Part shown: positions 10,636 to 20,367 of the stretch, one piece after another
Position numbering within the stretch: the first letter of the stretch is position 1
How the letters are laid out: each line of letters begins with the position of its first letter
Assembly: GCF_901827175.1 (NCBI RefSeq)
Contig: NZ_LR594662.1
Location: forward strand, 3,472,001-3,536,000
Length of the DNA stretch: 64,000 nt
Reading direction: 5' to 3'
Source of the DNA: Variovorax sp. RA8
Lineage (GTDB): Bacteria; Pseudomonadota; Gammaproteobacteria; Burkholderiales; Burkholderiaceae_C
Program-made: the position numbers and the translations under genes
Notes under the pieces: model-generated
What the model was told of the DNA's origin: nothing
Databases searched by the model: none
Seen by the model: only the letters and a program-made list of their open reading frames with translations

Positions 10636-12033
10636 TCAGCGCCCCGTCATCTTCTCCGGCACCACCCACTGGTCGAACTGCTCGGCCGTCACATGGCCCG
10701 AGGCGATCGCCGCCTCGCGCAGGCTGCTGCCTTCCTTGTGCGCCTTCTTCGCAATGAAGGCCGCCTTGTCGTAGCCGATGTGGGTGTTGAGTGCCGTCAC
10801 CAGCATCAGCGAACGCTGCACCAGTTCCGTGATCCGCTCGCGATTGGGCTCGATGCCGACCGCGCAGTGGTCGTTGAAGCTGCGCATGCCATCGGCCAGG
10901 AGCCGCACGCTCTGCAGGAAGTTGTGCGCCACCATCGGCCGGAACACGTTGAGCTCGAAGTTGCCCGAAGCGCCGCCGATGTTGATCGCGACGTCGTTGC
11001 CGAACACCTGCGCAGCCAGCATGGTGACCGCCTCGCTCTGCGTCGGATTGACCTTCCCGGGCATGATCGACGAGCCCGGCTCGTTCTCCGGGATGCTCAG
11101 TTCGCCGATGCCGCTGCGCGGTCCGCTGGCGAGCCAGCGCACATCGTTGGCGATCTTGTTCATGCTCGCTGCCAGCGTCTTGAGCGCCCCGTGCGCGTGC
11201 ACCAGGGCATCGACCGAGGCCATGGCCTCGAACTTGTTGGGCGCGGTGACGAAAGGCAGGCCGGTGAGCTTCGCAAGCTCGGCGGCCACCTGCTCGGCAT
11301 AGCCCTGGGGCGCATTGAGCCCGGTGCCGACCGCAGTGCCACCCAGCGCCAGCTCGCACAGATGCGGCAGCGCGGCCCGCACATGGGCTTCGCCGTGAGC
11401 CAGCTGGGCCACGTAGCCCGAGAACTCCTGGCCCAGCGTGAGCGGCGTTGCGTCCTGCAGGTGGGTACGCCCGATCTTCACGATGTCGGCGAACGCCTCG
11501 GACTTCTTCTGCAGAGTCTCGCGCAGCTGTGCGATGGCCGGGAGCAGCCGGTGCGTGAGCGCCTCGACCGCTGCCACATGCATGGCCGTCGGGAAGACGT
11601 CGTTGGATGACTGGCTGCGGTTCACGTCGTCGTTGGGATGCACCAGCCGCCCTTCCCCGCGCTCGCCGCCCAGCAGCTCGCTGGCGCGGTTGGCCAGCAC
11701 CTCGTTCACGTTCATGTTGGTCTGCGTGCCGGAGCCGGTCTGCCAGACGACCAGCGGAAACTCCTCGGCGTGCTGCCCCGCGATGACCTCGTCGGACGCG
11801 GCGGCGATGGCCTGCGTCTTCTTCTCGTCCTGCAGGCCCAACGCGTGGTTCACCACCGCCGAAGCGCGCTTGACCTGCGCCAGCGCCTTGATGATCTCGC
11901 GCGGCTGCCGCTCGCCCGAGATGTCGAAGTTCTGCAGCGAGCGCTGCGTCTGCGCCCCCCACAGCTTGTCGGCCGGCACCTCGATGGGGCCGAAGGTGTC
12001 GCGTTCGATGCGGGTCTGGGTGGATATCGCCAT
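10636..12033 (-). CDS. fumC: Fumarate hydratase class II
   Basis: At 465 residues this is the oxygen-stable, iron-independent fumarase of the TCA cycle (fumarate to L-malate). The superfamily signature [15 protein letters not shown], the substrate-site [15 protein letters not shown] near residue 100 and [16 protein letters not shown] are present. I chose ATG 12033, which precedes the conserved [19 protein letters not shown] start; upstream in-frame codons belong to the intergenic region. It faces away from fumA with 121 bp between the start codons, so one promoter region serves two unrelated fumarases. Confidence 0.96.
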   Translation of the reverse strand: MAISTQTRIERDTFGPIEVPADKLWGAQTQRSLQNFDISGERQPREIIKALAQVKRASAVVNHALGLQDEKKTQAIAAASDEVIAGQHAEEFPLVVWQTGSGTQTNMNVNEVLANRASELLGGERGEGRLVHPNDDVNRSQSSNDVFPTAMHVAAVEALTHRLLPAIAQLRETLQKKSEAFADIVKIGRTHLQDATPLTLGQEFSGYVAQLAHGEAHVRAALPHLCELALGGTAVGTGLNAPQGYAEQVAAELAKLTGLPFVTAPNKFEAMASVDALVHAHGALKTLAASMNKIANDVRWLASGPRSGIGELSIPENEPGSSIMPGKVNPTQSEAVTMLAAQVFGNDVAINIGGASGNFELNVFRPMVAHNFLQSVRLLADGMRSFNDHCAVGIEPNRERITELVQRSLMLVTALNTHIGYDKAAFIAKKAHKEGSSLREAAIASGHVTAEQFDQWVVPEKMTGR

Positions 12034-12154
12034 GAAAAAAGCTCCGCTGTCAAAATGGAGGGCGCACCTGGCGCACCAGGGCAATCGCCCAGTATCGTTG
12101 CAAACAAGAATGGCTCGCATTGAGCGAGTGCTTTCCCCTCCCACGGACACAGCC

Positions 12155-13705
12155 ATGACCATCATCCAGCAAGCCGACCTGATCGAATCGGTTGCCGCCG
12201 CGCTCCAGTACATCAGCTACTACCACCCGACTGACTACATCGCCCACCTGGCGCGCGCCTACGAGCGCGAGCAGAGCCCTGCAGCCAAGGACGCAATGGC
12301 GCAGATCCTCACCAACAGCAAGATGAGCGCCACCGGCCAGCGGCCGATCTGCCAGGACACGGGCATCGTCAACGTGTTCCTCAAGGTCGGCATGGAGGTG
12401 CGCTGGGGCGGCTTCACCGGCAGCCTTGACGACGCCATCAACGAAGGCGTGCGCCGCGGCTACAACCACCCCGACAACATGCTGCGCGCCTCGGTGGTCG
12501 CCGATCCGCAGTTCGACCGCAAGAACACCAAGGACAACACGCCGGCGGTGATCTTCACCGAGATCGTGCCCGGCAACACCGTCGAGGTCACGGTGGCCGC
12601 CAAGGGCGGCGGCAGCGAGAACAAGAGCAAGCTGGTGATGCTGAACCCCGGCGACAGCGTGGTCGACTGGGTGCTCAAGACCGTGCCGACCATGGGCGCC
12701 GGCTGGTGCCCGCCGGGCATGCTGGGCATCGGCATCGGCGGCACGGCCGAGAAGGCCGCCCTGCTCGCCAAGGAAAGCTTGATGGACGACCTCGACATGC
12801 ACGAGCTGCTGGCCAAGAAGCGCTCGGGCGCAGAGCTCAGCAAGGTGGAGGCACTGCGCGTCGAGCTCTACGAGAAGGTCAATGCACTGGGCATCGGCGC
12901 GCAGGGACTGGGCGGCCTGGCCACGGTGCTGGACGTCAAGATCAAGATGTACCCGACGCACGCGGCCAGCAAGCCGGTGGCGATGATCCCGAACTGCGCG
13001 GCCACGCGCCACGCGCATTTCGTGCTCGACGGCTCGGGGCCGGTCTACCTGGAGGCGCCGTCGCTGGACCTCTGGCCCAAGATCGACTGGGCTCCCGACT
13101 ACAACAAGAGCAAGCGTGTGGACCTCGACAAGCTCACGCCGGCCGAGGTCGCGAGCTGGAAGCCGGGCGACACGCTGCTGCTCAACGGGAAGATGCTCAC
13201 CGGCCGCGACGCAGCGCACAAGCGCATCGCCGACATGCTGGCCAAGGGCGAGAAGCTACCGGTGGACTTCACCAACCGCGTGATCTACTACGTGGGGCCG
13301 GTCGATCCGGTCAAGGACGAGGCCGTGGGCCCCGCCGGCCCGACCACCGCCACGCGCATGGACGGCTTCACGGAGATGATGCTCGCGAAGACCGGGCTGA
13401 TCGCGATGATCGGCAAGGCCGAGCGCGGCCCGGTCGCCATCGAGGCAATCCAGAAGCACAAGAGCGCCTACCTGATGGCCGTGGGCGGCGCCGCGTACCT
13501 GGTGAGCAAGGCGATCAAGACCGCCAAGGTGGTGGGCTTCGCCGACCTCGGCATGGAAGCGATCTACGAGTTCGACGTGGTCGACATGCCGGTGACGGTG
13601 GCGGTGGACGCCGGCGGCACCAGCGCCCACATCACCGGCCCGGCCGAATGGCAGAAGCGCATCGCCAGCGGCGAGTTCAAGACCATCATGATGGAAGCGG
13701 CTTGA
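12155..13705 (+). CDS. fumA: Fumarate hydratase class I (iron-sulfur)
   Basis: This 516-residue class I fumarase carries an oxygen-labile [4Fe-4S] cluster. Candidate cluster cysteines are in PICQDTGI (about residue 67), AGWCPPGML and [11 protein letters not shown]. The C-terminal beta subunit part (DALLLNGK-like [20 protein letters not shown], then [11 protein letters not shown]) is fused in one chain, as in FumA/FumB. ATG 12155 follows a weak GGACAC-type leader. The stop overlaps murI by 4 bases. Having FumA beside FumC suggests a switch between iron-rich and oxidative conditions; that is inference. Confidence 0.95.
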   Translation: MTIIQQADLIESVAAALQYISYYHPTDYIAHLARAYEREQSPAAKDAMAQILTNSKMSATGQRPICQDTGIVNVFLKVGMEVRWGGFTGSLDDAINEGVRRGYNHPDNMLRASVVADPQFDRKNTKDNTPAVIFTEIVPGNTVEVTVAAKGGGSENKSKLVMLNPGDSVVDWVLKTVPTMGAGWCPPGMLGIGIGGTAEKAALLAKESLMDDLDMHELLAKKRSGAELSKVEALRVELYEKVNALGIGAQGLGGLATVLDVKIKMYPTHAASKPVAMIPNCAATRHAHFVLDGSGPVYLEAPSLDLWPKIDWAPDYNKSKRVDLDKLTPAEVASWKPGDTLLLNGKMLTGRDAAHKRIADMLAKGEKLPVDFTNRVIYYVGPVDPVKDEAVGPAGPTTATRMDGFTEMMLAKTGLIAMIGKAERGPVAIEAIQKHKSAYLMAVGGAAYLVSKAIKTAKVVGFADLGMEAIYEFDVVDMPVTVAVDAGGTSAHITGPAEWQKRIASGEFKTIMMEAA

Positions 13706-14526
13706 GCATTCCGGGTGCTCTTTCCGATCGTCCGATCGGCGTCTTCGACAGCGGCATCGGCGGCCTCAGCGTGCTCAATGCGCTGCGCGACGCATTGCCG
13801 CACGAACGCTTCGCGTACTTCGCCGACACGGCCCATGCGCCGTACGGCGAGCGCGGCGACGCCTACGTCGCGCAGCGCACAGGCACGGTGGCGCGCTACC
13901 TGTGCGAGCGGCATGGCATCAAGGCGCTGGTGGTCGCCTGCAACACCGCGACCGCAGCGGCCATCCACGAACTGCGCGCCGAGCACCCGGGCCTCCCGGT
14001 CGTGGGCGTCGAGCCGGCCCTCAAGCCCGCAGTGGCCGCCAGCAGGACCGGCCGCATTGCCGTGCTCGCGACCCGCGTGACGGTGGAGAGCCGCAAGTTC
14101 GAGGCGCTGCACGCCTCGCTGGCCGGACAGGCGGACTTCCGCATCATCCCCTGCGACGGCCTGGCGGGCGCCATCGAGCGCGGCGACGGCGCCGGCATCG
14201 CGGCGTTGAGCGAGCGCTATTTGCGTCAAGCCGGCAGCTTCGGCATTGCGCCCGGCCAGATCGACACGCTGGTGCTGGGCTGCACCCACTACCCCTTCAT
14301 CGCGGCCGAGCTGCGTCGCCATTGCGGCGAGGCGGTGCGCTTCATCGACACCGGCGCACCGGTCGCGCTGCAGACGCAGCGGCTGCTGGCGCAGACCGGG
14401 CAGCTGGCCACGGAAGGCGAAGGCGCCGTGGCGCTCCTGAGCAGTGCCGCGCCCGAAGCACTCGATGCCGCAGCGGCGCGCTGGCTTGCGCGGCCGGCCG
14501 CGCCTGCAGCCCAGGCCGGCGCCTGA
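13702..14526 (+). CDS. murI: Glutamate racemase
   Basis: This 274-residue cofactor-independent racemase supplies D-glutamate for peptidoglycan. The two catalytic cysteines are in VVACNTATAAA and VLGCTHYPF, with the N-terminal Asp-Ser motif IGVFDSGIGGLS. There is no ATG at the 5' end. TTG 13702, overlapping the fumA stop as TTGA, gives the right length and suggests coupling to fumA. I know no functional link between fumarase and glutamate racemase, so the coupling may only be positional. Confidence 0.93.
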   Translation: MSIPGALSDRPIGVFDSGIGGLSVLNALRDALPHERFAYFADTAHAPYGERGDAYVAQRTGTVARYLCERHGIKALVVACNTATAAAIHELRAEHPGLPVVGVEPALKPAVAASRTGRIAVLATRVTVESRKFEALHASLAGQADFRIIPCDGLAGAIERGDGAGIAALSERYLRQAGSFGIAPGQIDTLVLGCTHYPFIAAELRRHCGEAVRFIDTGAPVALQTQRLLAQTGQLATEGEGAVALLSSAAPEALDAAAARWLARPAAPAAQAGA

Positions 14527-14541
14527 CCCCGCGGCGCGCGC

Positions 14542-15303
14542 ATGCCTCGACGACTACTCGTTGGCTTCCTGCTGGCCCTGCTGAGCGCCGTTGGCCACGC
14601 GGCCTGCGACACCGGTCTCGCGGAGCGCATGCATGCCAAGCTGCACGCCAAGCGGGCTTTGGACCACGAACGTGCCATGTGCCAGCCCTGGCGCGGCTTT
14701 GCGGGCCGCTTCATCGTCGTGCTGCCGCTGCCGCGCCCTTCCACCGCCCCAGGCGTCACGCAGTTCGATCTGGACGTGCTGGTGGTGCAGCAGGCCGACA
14801 ACGGCAATACCGAGCGCGCTACAGTCGTCAGCCGGTTGTTCGAGCCCGCGGCGATGAGCGAGGATGCCGTTCGCGTCGGCCAGATCAAGGTCGACACGGC
14901 GCGCTACACGCTCGCCAGCGACGCGCGCGCATTCGGCCTGCGCATCGTCCGCCAGGGCTCGTCGCGCGTGAATCCCTACTCGAACGAGACGCTGACGCTA
15001 TACGTCCCGCGCGGGCCCAGGCTCGCCAAGGTGCTCGACGGGCTCGAGGTGGCGCTGGAGCGCGGCGAGTGGGATGCCAACTGCGCCGGCAATTTCGAGA
15101 CCGTGCGCGGCAACCTGTCGATCGCTCGCGACACGAGCAACGGCTACGCCGACCTGCTGCTGCGCCAGACCCGCACCGAGACCCGCTCCAGTGCGCAAGG
15201 CGACGAATGCGTGACGCAGGAGCGCCCGGCGAAGTTCTCGTCGAGGATGCTGCGCTACGACGGGACGACCTACCGCGCCGCCAACAGCCCCGCCGCCGAC
15301 TGA
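14542..15303 (+). CDS. Secreted protein of unknown function
   Basis: This 253-residue protein begins with a clear signal peptide (LLVGFLLALLSAVGHAA, cut before CDTGLAERMHA). I do not recognise the family. Visible features are several cysteines (CDTG, MCQPWRGF, DANCAGNFE, DECVTQERP) that could form periplasmic disulfides, and a mixed alpha/beta pattern without hydrophobic segments after the signal. It starts 15 bp after murI and may be co-transcribed. Its 3' end overlaps the convergent MFS gene by 34 bp. Confidence 0.65.
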   Translation: MPRRLLVGFLLALLSAVGHAACDTGLAERMHAKLHAKRALDHERAMCQPWRGFAGRFIVVLPLPRPSTAPGVTQFDLDVLVVQQADNGNTERATVVSRLFEPAAMSEDAVRVGQIKVDTARYTLASDARAFGLRIVRQGSSRVNPYSNETLTLYVPRGPRLAKVLDGLEVALERGEWDANCAGNFETVRGNLSIARDTSNGYADLLLRQTRTETRSSAQGDECVTQERPAKFSSRMLRYDGTTYRAANSPAAD

Positions 15304-16640
15304 GGAGCCTCCCCGCGCAGCGCCGCCGCCCGGCCGCGCCGCATGTCGATGGGCAGCAACAGGAGCAGCCCCCCGATGAAAAGCACGCTGGTCGCCAGGA
15401 TCGCGATGCGCTGGTTGCCACCGGTCGCCCAGGTGATGGCGCCGTAGCTCAGCGGACCGATGATCGCGGCCAGCCGCGTGGCAAAGCTCCACAGGCCGAA
15501 GAACTCCGCCAGCTGCTGCGGCGGCGCGAGCACGCCCGTCATGGCGCGCCCGGCCGACTGGCTCGAGCCCATGGCCAGGCCGGCGATGGTTGCAGCCCAC
15601 CAGAACCCGCCCTTGGTCGTGACCGAGGCGGCAATGACGCACACCGCGATCCACGCCAGCAGCGCGCCGGAAAGCGCGCGCCGGTGGCCGATGCGATCCT
15701 GCAGATAGCCGAAGCCGAAGGCGCCGAGCGCCGCCGCGATGTTGAGGACGAAGATCAGCACCATCGTCTCGCTCGGGACGAAGCCGATCACCTGCTCCGC
15801 ATAGATCGCCGCGAGCGTAATCGCCACCGCCACGCCGCCCTGGTAGCAGACGGTGCAGGCCAGCAGCCACATGAAGTCGCGGTAGGCGCGCGCCTTGCGG
15901 AAGGTGTCGCCCAACTGCTGCCAGGCGCTGCGACTGTCCGCCGCCGCCTGTGGCTGCGCGCGCTCGGGCAGCAGTGCAAAGGTGGCGCATGCGGCGAGAC
16001 CGTAAATCGCCGCCGTGATCAGCATCGTGACCGGCACAAAGTGCGCAGCGGGCAGCCCTTTCGCCTGGGCCGACAGCACATAGGCCAGGCACAGCCCGAG
16101 CGCAAGCATGCCGCCGATGTAGCCGAAGCCCCAGCCCCAGCCGCTGACCTTGCCCATGCCTTCGGCCGTCGCGAGCTCCGGCAGGAAGGCGCCGGTCAGC
16201 GACTCGCCGTAGGAGTAGAAGGTGTTGGAGAGTACCACCAGGCCCATCGCCAGCGCGACTGCGAACGGGCCGCTGAACCTGGGCGTGATCGCCAGCGCCA
16301 CGGTGCCGAGCACGCAGCCGGCGGTGACGATCGCCAGCACCATTTTCTTCGCCGCATGGAGGTCGGCCCAGGCGCCGATGGCCGGCATGCTCAGCATCAC
16401 GATCGCGTAGGAGATGCTCAACGCGACCGTCCAGGCGAACGGGCCCCAAGGCGCCCCCTTGGCGATTCCGCCGACGAAATAGGCAGCGAACACCGCCGTG
16501 ATCACGACAGTCGTGTAGCCCGAGTTGGCGAAGTCGTACATGGCCCAGCCGAAGACTTCGCGCTTACGCACGCCGGGACGAAGGGCAGACTGGGAAAAAA
16601 GGGCCAAGCGACTCTCCTCGAACAGAAGGTCGCCGAGCAT
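15270..16640 (-). CDS. MFS transporter, Atg22/UMF1-like
   Basis: The product has 456 residues and about 12 transmembrane helices. The stretch EVFGWAMYDFANSGYTTVVI at residues 28-47 is the hallmark of the UMF1/Atg22-like MFS family. AGRAMTGVLAPPQQLAEFFG is the conserved second-half motif. Fungal Atg22 exports amino acids from vacuoles; bacterial substrates are unknown. The C terminus extends into the overlap with the convergent secreted-protein gene. Confidence 0.88.
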   Translation of the reverse strand: MLGDLLFEESRLALFSQSALRPGVRKREVFGWAMYDFANSGYTTVVITAVFAAYFVGGIAKGAPWGPFAWTVALSISYAIVMLSMPAIGAWADLHAAKKMVLAIVTAGCVLGTVALAITPRFSGPFAVALAMGLVVLSNTFYSYGESLTGAFLPELATAEGMGKVSGWGWGFGYIGGMLALGLCLAYVLSAQAKGLPAAHFVPVTMLITAAIYGLAACATFALLPERAQPQAAADSRSAWQQLGDTFRKARAYRDFMWLLACTVCYQGGVAVAITLAAIYAEQVIGFVPSETMVLIFVLNIAAALGAFGFGYLQDRIGHRRALSGALLAWIAVCVIAASVTTKGGFWWAATIAGLAMGSSQSAGRAMTGVLAPPQQLAEFFGLWSFATRLAAIIGPLSYGAITWATGGNQRIAILATSVLFIGGLLLLLPIDMRRGRAAALRGEAPQSAAGLLAAR

Positions 16641-16688
16641 AGCGGAGCGGCTTGACCGCCCCGTGGCTGGGACTCCAGCGCCTTCCGC

Positions 16689-17321
16689 TCAGTGCAGGTG
16701 GCGCGGGCGGCGTCCGCCGCCATGGCTGCCGCTGCCGGAGCCACCTGTGCCGCCACGCGGTCGCTTGCCGATCTCGAGGGAGTTCACCAGCGCGTCGAAG
16801 CGATCGCCGAAAAGCTTGTCGATTTCCGCCACGACGCCGCCGAGTTCGGCACCATCGAAGTGGCGCTCCATGAGATTCACCACATCCTCGACCAGGAGGT
16901 CGCGCTGCACCTGCATGATCGCGGCCGGGTTGGGGCCGATGAAGAGCATGAGGAAGTCATCGCGGGACTCTTCCTCGGGATCGCCCTCCTCCTCATCGAA
17001 GTCGGTGTCGTAGAAGGTGACCTCGATCGCAGCGCCCTGCTCGGCCAGCTCGTTGAGAGCCATGCACATTTCGTCGAGGGCCTGTCGAAAATCCTCGTCG
17101 CCGGCCACGGTCCAGCAGATCTGGAGCATGTGGTCCTTCTGCTCGAAGCGGATTCCCGGCTCCTCTTCATAGACACTGTTCGCGCCATCGGCCAGCGAGC
17201 GGGCACCGGCGTATTTCCAGAGGGGTTTCAGAGCTTCCTGAATTTGCTCGAAGCTCACATCGGAGCGAAGCGGCACATCGCCGTGGACGTGGATTTCGAA
17301 CGGAGCGTTGTAGCGAGGCAT
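16689..17321 (-). CDS. DUF6806-like conserved protein
   Basis: This 210-residue soluble protein is acidic in the middle (DTDFDEEEGDPEEESRDD) and ends in a Gly/Ser/His/Arg-rich tail (GGTGGSGSGSHGGGRR). The N terminus, MPRYNAPFEIHVHGDVPL, and the pattern WKYAGARSLADGANSVYEEE match a family I associate with Burkholderiales (DUF6806). Function is unknown. It lies directly downstream of the tRNA-Leu/Cys/Gly group on the same strand. Confidence 0.75.
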   Translation of the reverse strand: MPRYNAPFEIHVHGDVPLRSDVSFEQIQEALKPLWKYAGARSLADGANSVYEEEPGIRFEQKDHMLQICWTVAGDEDFRQALDEMCMALNELAEQGAAIEVTFYDTDFDEEEGDPEEESRDDFLMLFIGPNPAAIMQVQRDLLVEDVVNLMERHFDGAELGGVVAEIDKLFGDRFDALVNSLEIGKRPRGGTGGSGSGSHGGGRRPRHLH

Positions 17322-17343
17322 GTCATGCTCCCTTGTGATGTGG

Positions 17344-17436
17344 TGGTGCCCGGAACCGGGATCGAACCGGTATGCCCCTTATGCAGGAAGCGGCGGATTT
17401 TAAGTCCGATGTGTCTACCAATTTCACCATCCGGGC
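17344..17436 (-). tRNA. tRNA-Leu (anticodon UAA)
   Basis: The reverse complement folds as a leucine tRNA. The acceptor stem pairs GCCCGGA with TCCGGGC and is followed by A and an encoded CCA. The D-arm is TGGTGAAATTGGTAGACAC, the anticodon arm is CGGA-CTTAAAA-TCCG with anticodon TAA, there is a long class II variable arm, and the T-arm contains GGTTCGATCC. Total length is 93 nt including CCA. Confidence 0.96.
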
Positions 17437-17522
17437 GTCCGGTTGGATATGGACGATACCCGAAACAAAACAGCCCCGACAACGACGGTTGGAGGGGCTG
17501 TCTGATCGATACGGCTGGAGGG

Positions 17523-17596
17523 TGGAGGCGCGACCCGGAGTCGAACCGGGCTAGACGGATTTGCAATCCGTTGCATAACCGCTTTGCTATCGCGCC
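17523..17596 (-). tRNA. tRNA-Cys (anticodon GCA)
   Basis: On the reverse strand this is a 74-nt tRNA with acceptor stem GGCGCGA/TCGCGCC, anticodon arm ACGGA-TTGCAAA-TCCGT (anticodon GCA), T-arm GGTTCGACTCC and an encoded CCA end. Confidence 0.96.
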
Positions 17597-17633
17597 ATGC
17601 GTTCAATCGTCGTTTTCTTCTTGGTCAGAACTC

Positions 17634-17665
17634 GCGAAAAAAAGGGAAGCTTGAAGCTTCCCTTT
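17634..17665 (-). terminator. Intrinsic terminator between tRNA-Gly and tRNA-Cys
   Basis: AAAGGGAAGCTT (17641-17652) and AAGCTTCCCTTT (17654-17665) are exact inverted repeats. On the minus strand the stem is followed by a run of seven T. This is a typical rho-independent terminator. It would uncouple tRNA-Gly from tRNA-Cys/tRNA-Leu, so the three tRNAs are probably not one transcript unless read-through occurs. Confidence 0.75.
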
Positions 17666-17673
17666 TTGAAAAC

Positions 17674-17749
17674 TGGAGCGGGAAAAGAGTCTCGAACTCT
17701 CGACCTCAACCTTGGCAAGGTTGCGCTCTACCAACTGAGCTATTCCCGC
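17674..17749 (-). tRNA. tRNA-Gly (anticodon GCC)
   Basis: The reverse strand gives a 76-nt tRNA with acceptor GCGGGAA/TTCCCGC, D-arm GCTCAGTTGGTAGAGC, anticodon arm CAACC-TTGCCAA-GGTTG (anticodon GCC), T-arm GAGTTCGAGACTC and an encoded CCA. Confidence 0.96.
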
Positions 17750-17802
17750 GTTTCAAGCCTTCAATTATAGGGCATTTTCCGGAGGTCCCGCAAGACCGCC
17801 GC

Positions 17803-20244
17803 TCAATGCTTGATCGAGCCTTCCGCAGGCTGCGGGGCGCGCTGCTTCGCCTGCTCGGCCATGGCCGCGGCCGAAGCCGCGACCTCCTCGTCGGACAACG
17901 GCGTGGGCTGCTTCTCCAGCGCAATCTCGAGCACCTTGTCGATCCACTTCACCGGCACGATCTCGAGGCCGTTCTTCACGTTCTCGGGAATGTCCTGCAG
18001 GTCCTTGGCGTTCTCTTCCGGAATCAGCACCGTCTTGATACCGCCGCGCAGGGCAGCCAGCAGCTTCTCCTTCAGCCCGCCGATCGCCGTGACTTCGCCG
18101 CGCAGCGTGATCTCGCCGGTCATCGCGACATCGGCACGCACCGGAATGCCGGTGAGCGCGGACACGAAGGCGGTCGTCATCGCGGCGCCTGCGCTCGGGC
18201 CGTCCTTGGGCGTGGCGCCATCGGGCACATGGATGTGGATGTCGCGCTTCTCGAACACCTCGTCCTTGATGCCGAGCCGCCGCGCCCGGCTGCGCACCAC
18301 GGTGCGTGCGGCCTCGACCGACTCTTTCATCACGTCGCCGAGCGAACCGGTTCGGCTGATCACGCCCTTGCCGGGCATCGTCACTGCCTCGATCGTGAGC
18401 AGGTCGCCACCCACCTCGGTCCACGCAAGGCCGACCACCTGGCCCACCTGATTCTGCTTCTCGGCCAGACCGAAGGTGTACTTGCGCACGCCGAGGAAGT
18501 CGTTGAGGTTCTGTCCCTCCACCACCACCTTGGGCGTCATCTTCTTGAGCAGCAGGCCCTTGACCGTCTTGCGGCAGATCTTGGAAAGCTCGCGCTCGAG
18601 CGAGCGCACGCCGGCCTCACGGGTGTAGTAACGCACGATGTCGCGCACGGCCTCTTCGGTGATCAGGAGCTCTTCCTCCTTCACGCCGTTGTTCTTCATC
18701 TGCTTGGGCAGCAGGTACTTGAGCGCAATGTGCGTCTTCTCGTCCTCGGTGTAGCCCGCCAGGCGGATCACTTCCATCCGGTCCAGCAGCGCCGGCGGGA
18801 TGTTCATCGAGTTCGAGGTGGCGACGAACATCACGTCGGAGAGGTCGAAGTCCACCTCGACGTAGTGGTCGCCGAAGGTGTGGTTCTGCTCGGGATCGAG
18901 TACCTCGAGCAGCGCGCTCGACGGATCGCCGCGGAAGTCGGTGCCCAGCTTGTCGATCTCGTCGAGCAGGAACAGCGGATTGCGCGTCCCCACCTTGTTC
19001 AGGCTCTGCAGCACCTTGCCCGGCAGCGCGCCGATGTAGGTGCGGCGGTGCCCGCGGATCTCAGCCTCGTCTCGCATGCCGCCAAGCGCCATGCGGGTGT
19101 ACTTGCGACCGGTCGCCTTGGCGATCGACTGGCCCAGCGAAGTCTTCCCCACGCCCGGCGGGCCCACGAGGCACAGGATGGGCGCCTTCACCTTGTCGAC
19201 GCGTTGCTGCACGGCAAGATATTCGAGGATGCGGTCCTTGACCTTCTCCAGGCCGTAGTGGTCCTCGTTGAGCACCTCTTCGGCGTGCGCGAGGTCGTGC
19301 TTGATCTTGGTCTTCTTGCTCCAGGGCAGGCCGATCAGCACGTCGATGTAATTGCGCACCACCGTGGCCTCGGCCGACATCGGCGACATCAGCTTGAGCT
19401 TCTTGAGCTCGCCCTCGGCCTTCTTGAGCGCTTCCTTGGGCATCTTGGCGAGCTTGATCTTCTTCTCGATCTCCTCGATGTCCGCGCCCTCTTCGCCTTC
19501 GCCCAGTTCCTTCTGGATCGCCTTGACCTGCTCGTTCAGGTAGAAGTCCCGTTGGTTCTTCTCCATCTGGCGCTTCACGCGGCCGCGGATTTTCTTGTCG
19601 ACGTTGAGGATGTCGACCTCGCGCTCCAGCTGACCATACAGGTTCTCCAGCCGCGACTTGATGTCGTCCAGGTCGAGCACCGCCTGCTTGTTGTCGAGCT
19701 TGAGCGGCAGGTGGGCGGCTATGGTGTCGGCCAGGCGGCCCGGGTCGTCGATGCTCGAGATCGAGGTCAGGATCTCGGGCGGGATCTTCTTGTTGAGCTT
19801 GACGTACTGGTCGAACTGCTGCATCACCGCGCGGCGCAGCGCCTCGACCTCGGTGCCCTTCTGCGCCGCGGCCTCAGGCGCTTCCACCGGCGTCACATTG
19901 GCGGAGAAATGGGTCTCGCCGTCGTCGATGCGGTTGACGCGCGCACGCTGCTGGCCTTCGACCAGCACCTTCACGGTGCCGTCGGGCAGCTTGAGCATCT
20001 GCAGGATGGTCGAGATACAGCCCACTTCGAACATGTCCTCGACCGAGGGCTCGTCCTTGGCGGCAGCTTTCTGGGCCACCAGCATGATCCGGCGCTCCGC
20101 TTCCATCGCGAGCTCCAGCGCCTTGATGCTCTTGGGGCGGCCAACGAAGAGCGGGATCACCATGTGGGGGAAGACGACCACGTCGCGCAGCGGCAGCAGC
20201 GGCAGGTCGATCTCGGTGGCAGGCAGGGGGGTATGACCGGACAT
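17803..20244 (-). CDS. lon: ATP-dependent protease La
   Basis: This 813-residue LonA protease degrades misfolded and regulatory proteins in the cytoplasm. The order is an N-terminal substrate domain ([20 protein letters not shown]), a coiled-coil linker, the AAA+ module (Walker [10 protein letters not shown]; Walker B region [10 protein letters not shown]) and the Ser-Lys protease domain ([10 protein letters not shown] with catalytic Ser; [10 protein letters not shown] with catalytic Lys). I chose ATG 20244 over an in-frame ATG 7 codons upstream: AAAGGA lies 5 nt before it, and a sigma-32-like promoter would place the transcript start near the upstream ATG. Confidence 0.97.
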   Translation of the reverse strand: MSGHTPLPATEIDLPLLPLRDVVVFPHMVIPLFVGRPKSIKALELAMEAERRIMLVAQKAAAKDEPSVEDMFEVGCISTILQMLKLPDGTVKVLVEGQQRARVNRIDDGETHFSANVTPVEAPEAAAQKGTEVEALRRAVMQQFDQYVKLNKKIPPEILTSISSIDDPGRLADTIAAHLPLKLDNKQAVLDLDDIKSRLENLYGQLEREVDILNVDKKIRGRVKRQMEKNQRDFYLNEQVKAIQKELGEGEEGADIEEIEKKIKLAKMPKEALKKAEGELKKLKLMSPMSAEATVVRNYIDVLIGLPWSKKTKIKHDLAHAEEVLNEDHYGLEKVKDRILEYLAVQQRVDKVKAPILCLVGPPGVGKTSLGQSIAKATGRKYTRMALGGMRDEAEIRGHRRTYIGALPGKVLQSLNKVGTRNPLFLLDEIDKLGTDFRGDPSSALLEVLDPEQNHTFGDHYVEVDFDLSDVMFVATSNSMNIPPALLDRMEVIRLAGYTEDEKTHIALKYLLPKQMKNNGVKEEELLITEEAVRDIVRYYTREAGVRSLERELSKICRKTVKGLLLKKMTPKVVVEGQNLNDFLGVRKYTFGLAEKQNQVGQVVGLAWTEVGGDLLTIEAVTMPGKGVISRTGSLGDVMKESVEAARTVVRSRARRLGIKDEVFEKRDIHIHVPDGATPKDGPSAGAAMTTAFVSALTGIPVRADVAMTGEITLRGEVTAIGGLKEKLLAALRGGIKTVLIPEENAKDLQDIPENVKNGLEIVPVKWIDKVLEIALEKQPTPLSDEEVAASAAAMAEQAKQRAPQPAEGSIKH

Positions 20245-20271
20245 GGAAATCCTTTGGTTGATCATGGAAAG

Positions 20272-20297
20272 ATGGTCGGCCGCGCGCGCTTTTCAAG
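20272..20297 (-). promoter_or_regulatory. Sigma-32 (heat-shock) promoter for lon
   Basis: Reading the minus strand, CTTGAA (20297-20292) is followed after 14 nt by GACCATCTTT (from 20277), close to the sigma-32 consensus CTTGAA-N13-15-CCCCATNT. Transcription would begin near 20264, about 20 nt before the lon start codon. Heat-shock control of lon is well established in E. coli; the sites here are my match by eye. Confidence 0.6.
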
Positions 20298-20367
20298 CCC
20301 GCGGGCACGGTAATCGCCGAAGACGCCGGTCGCCGGTATGGGAGGGGCCGGCCTGAAAGTCACTCAG

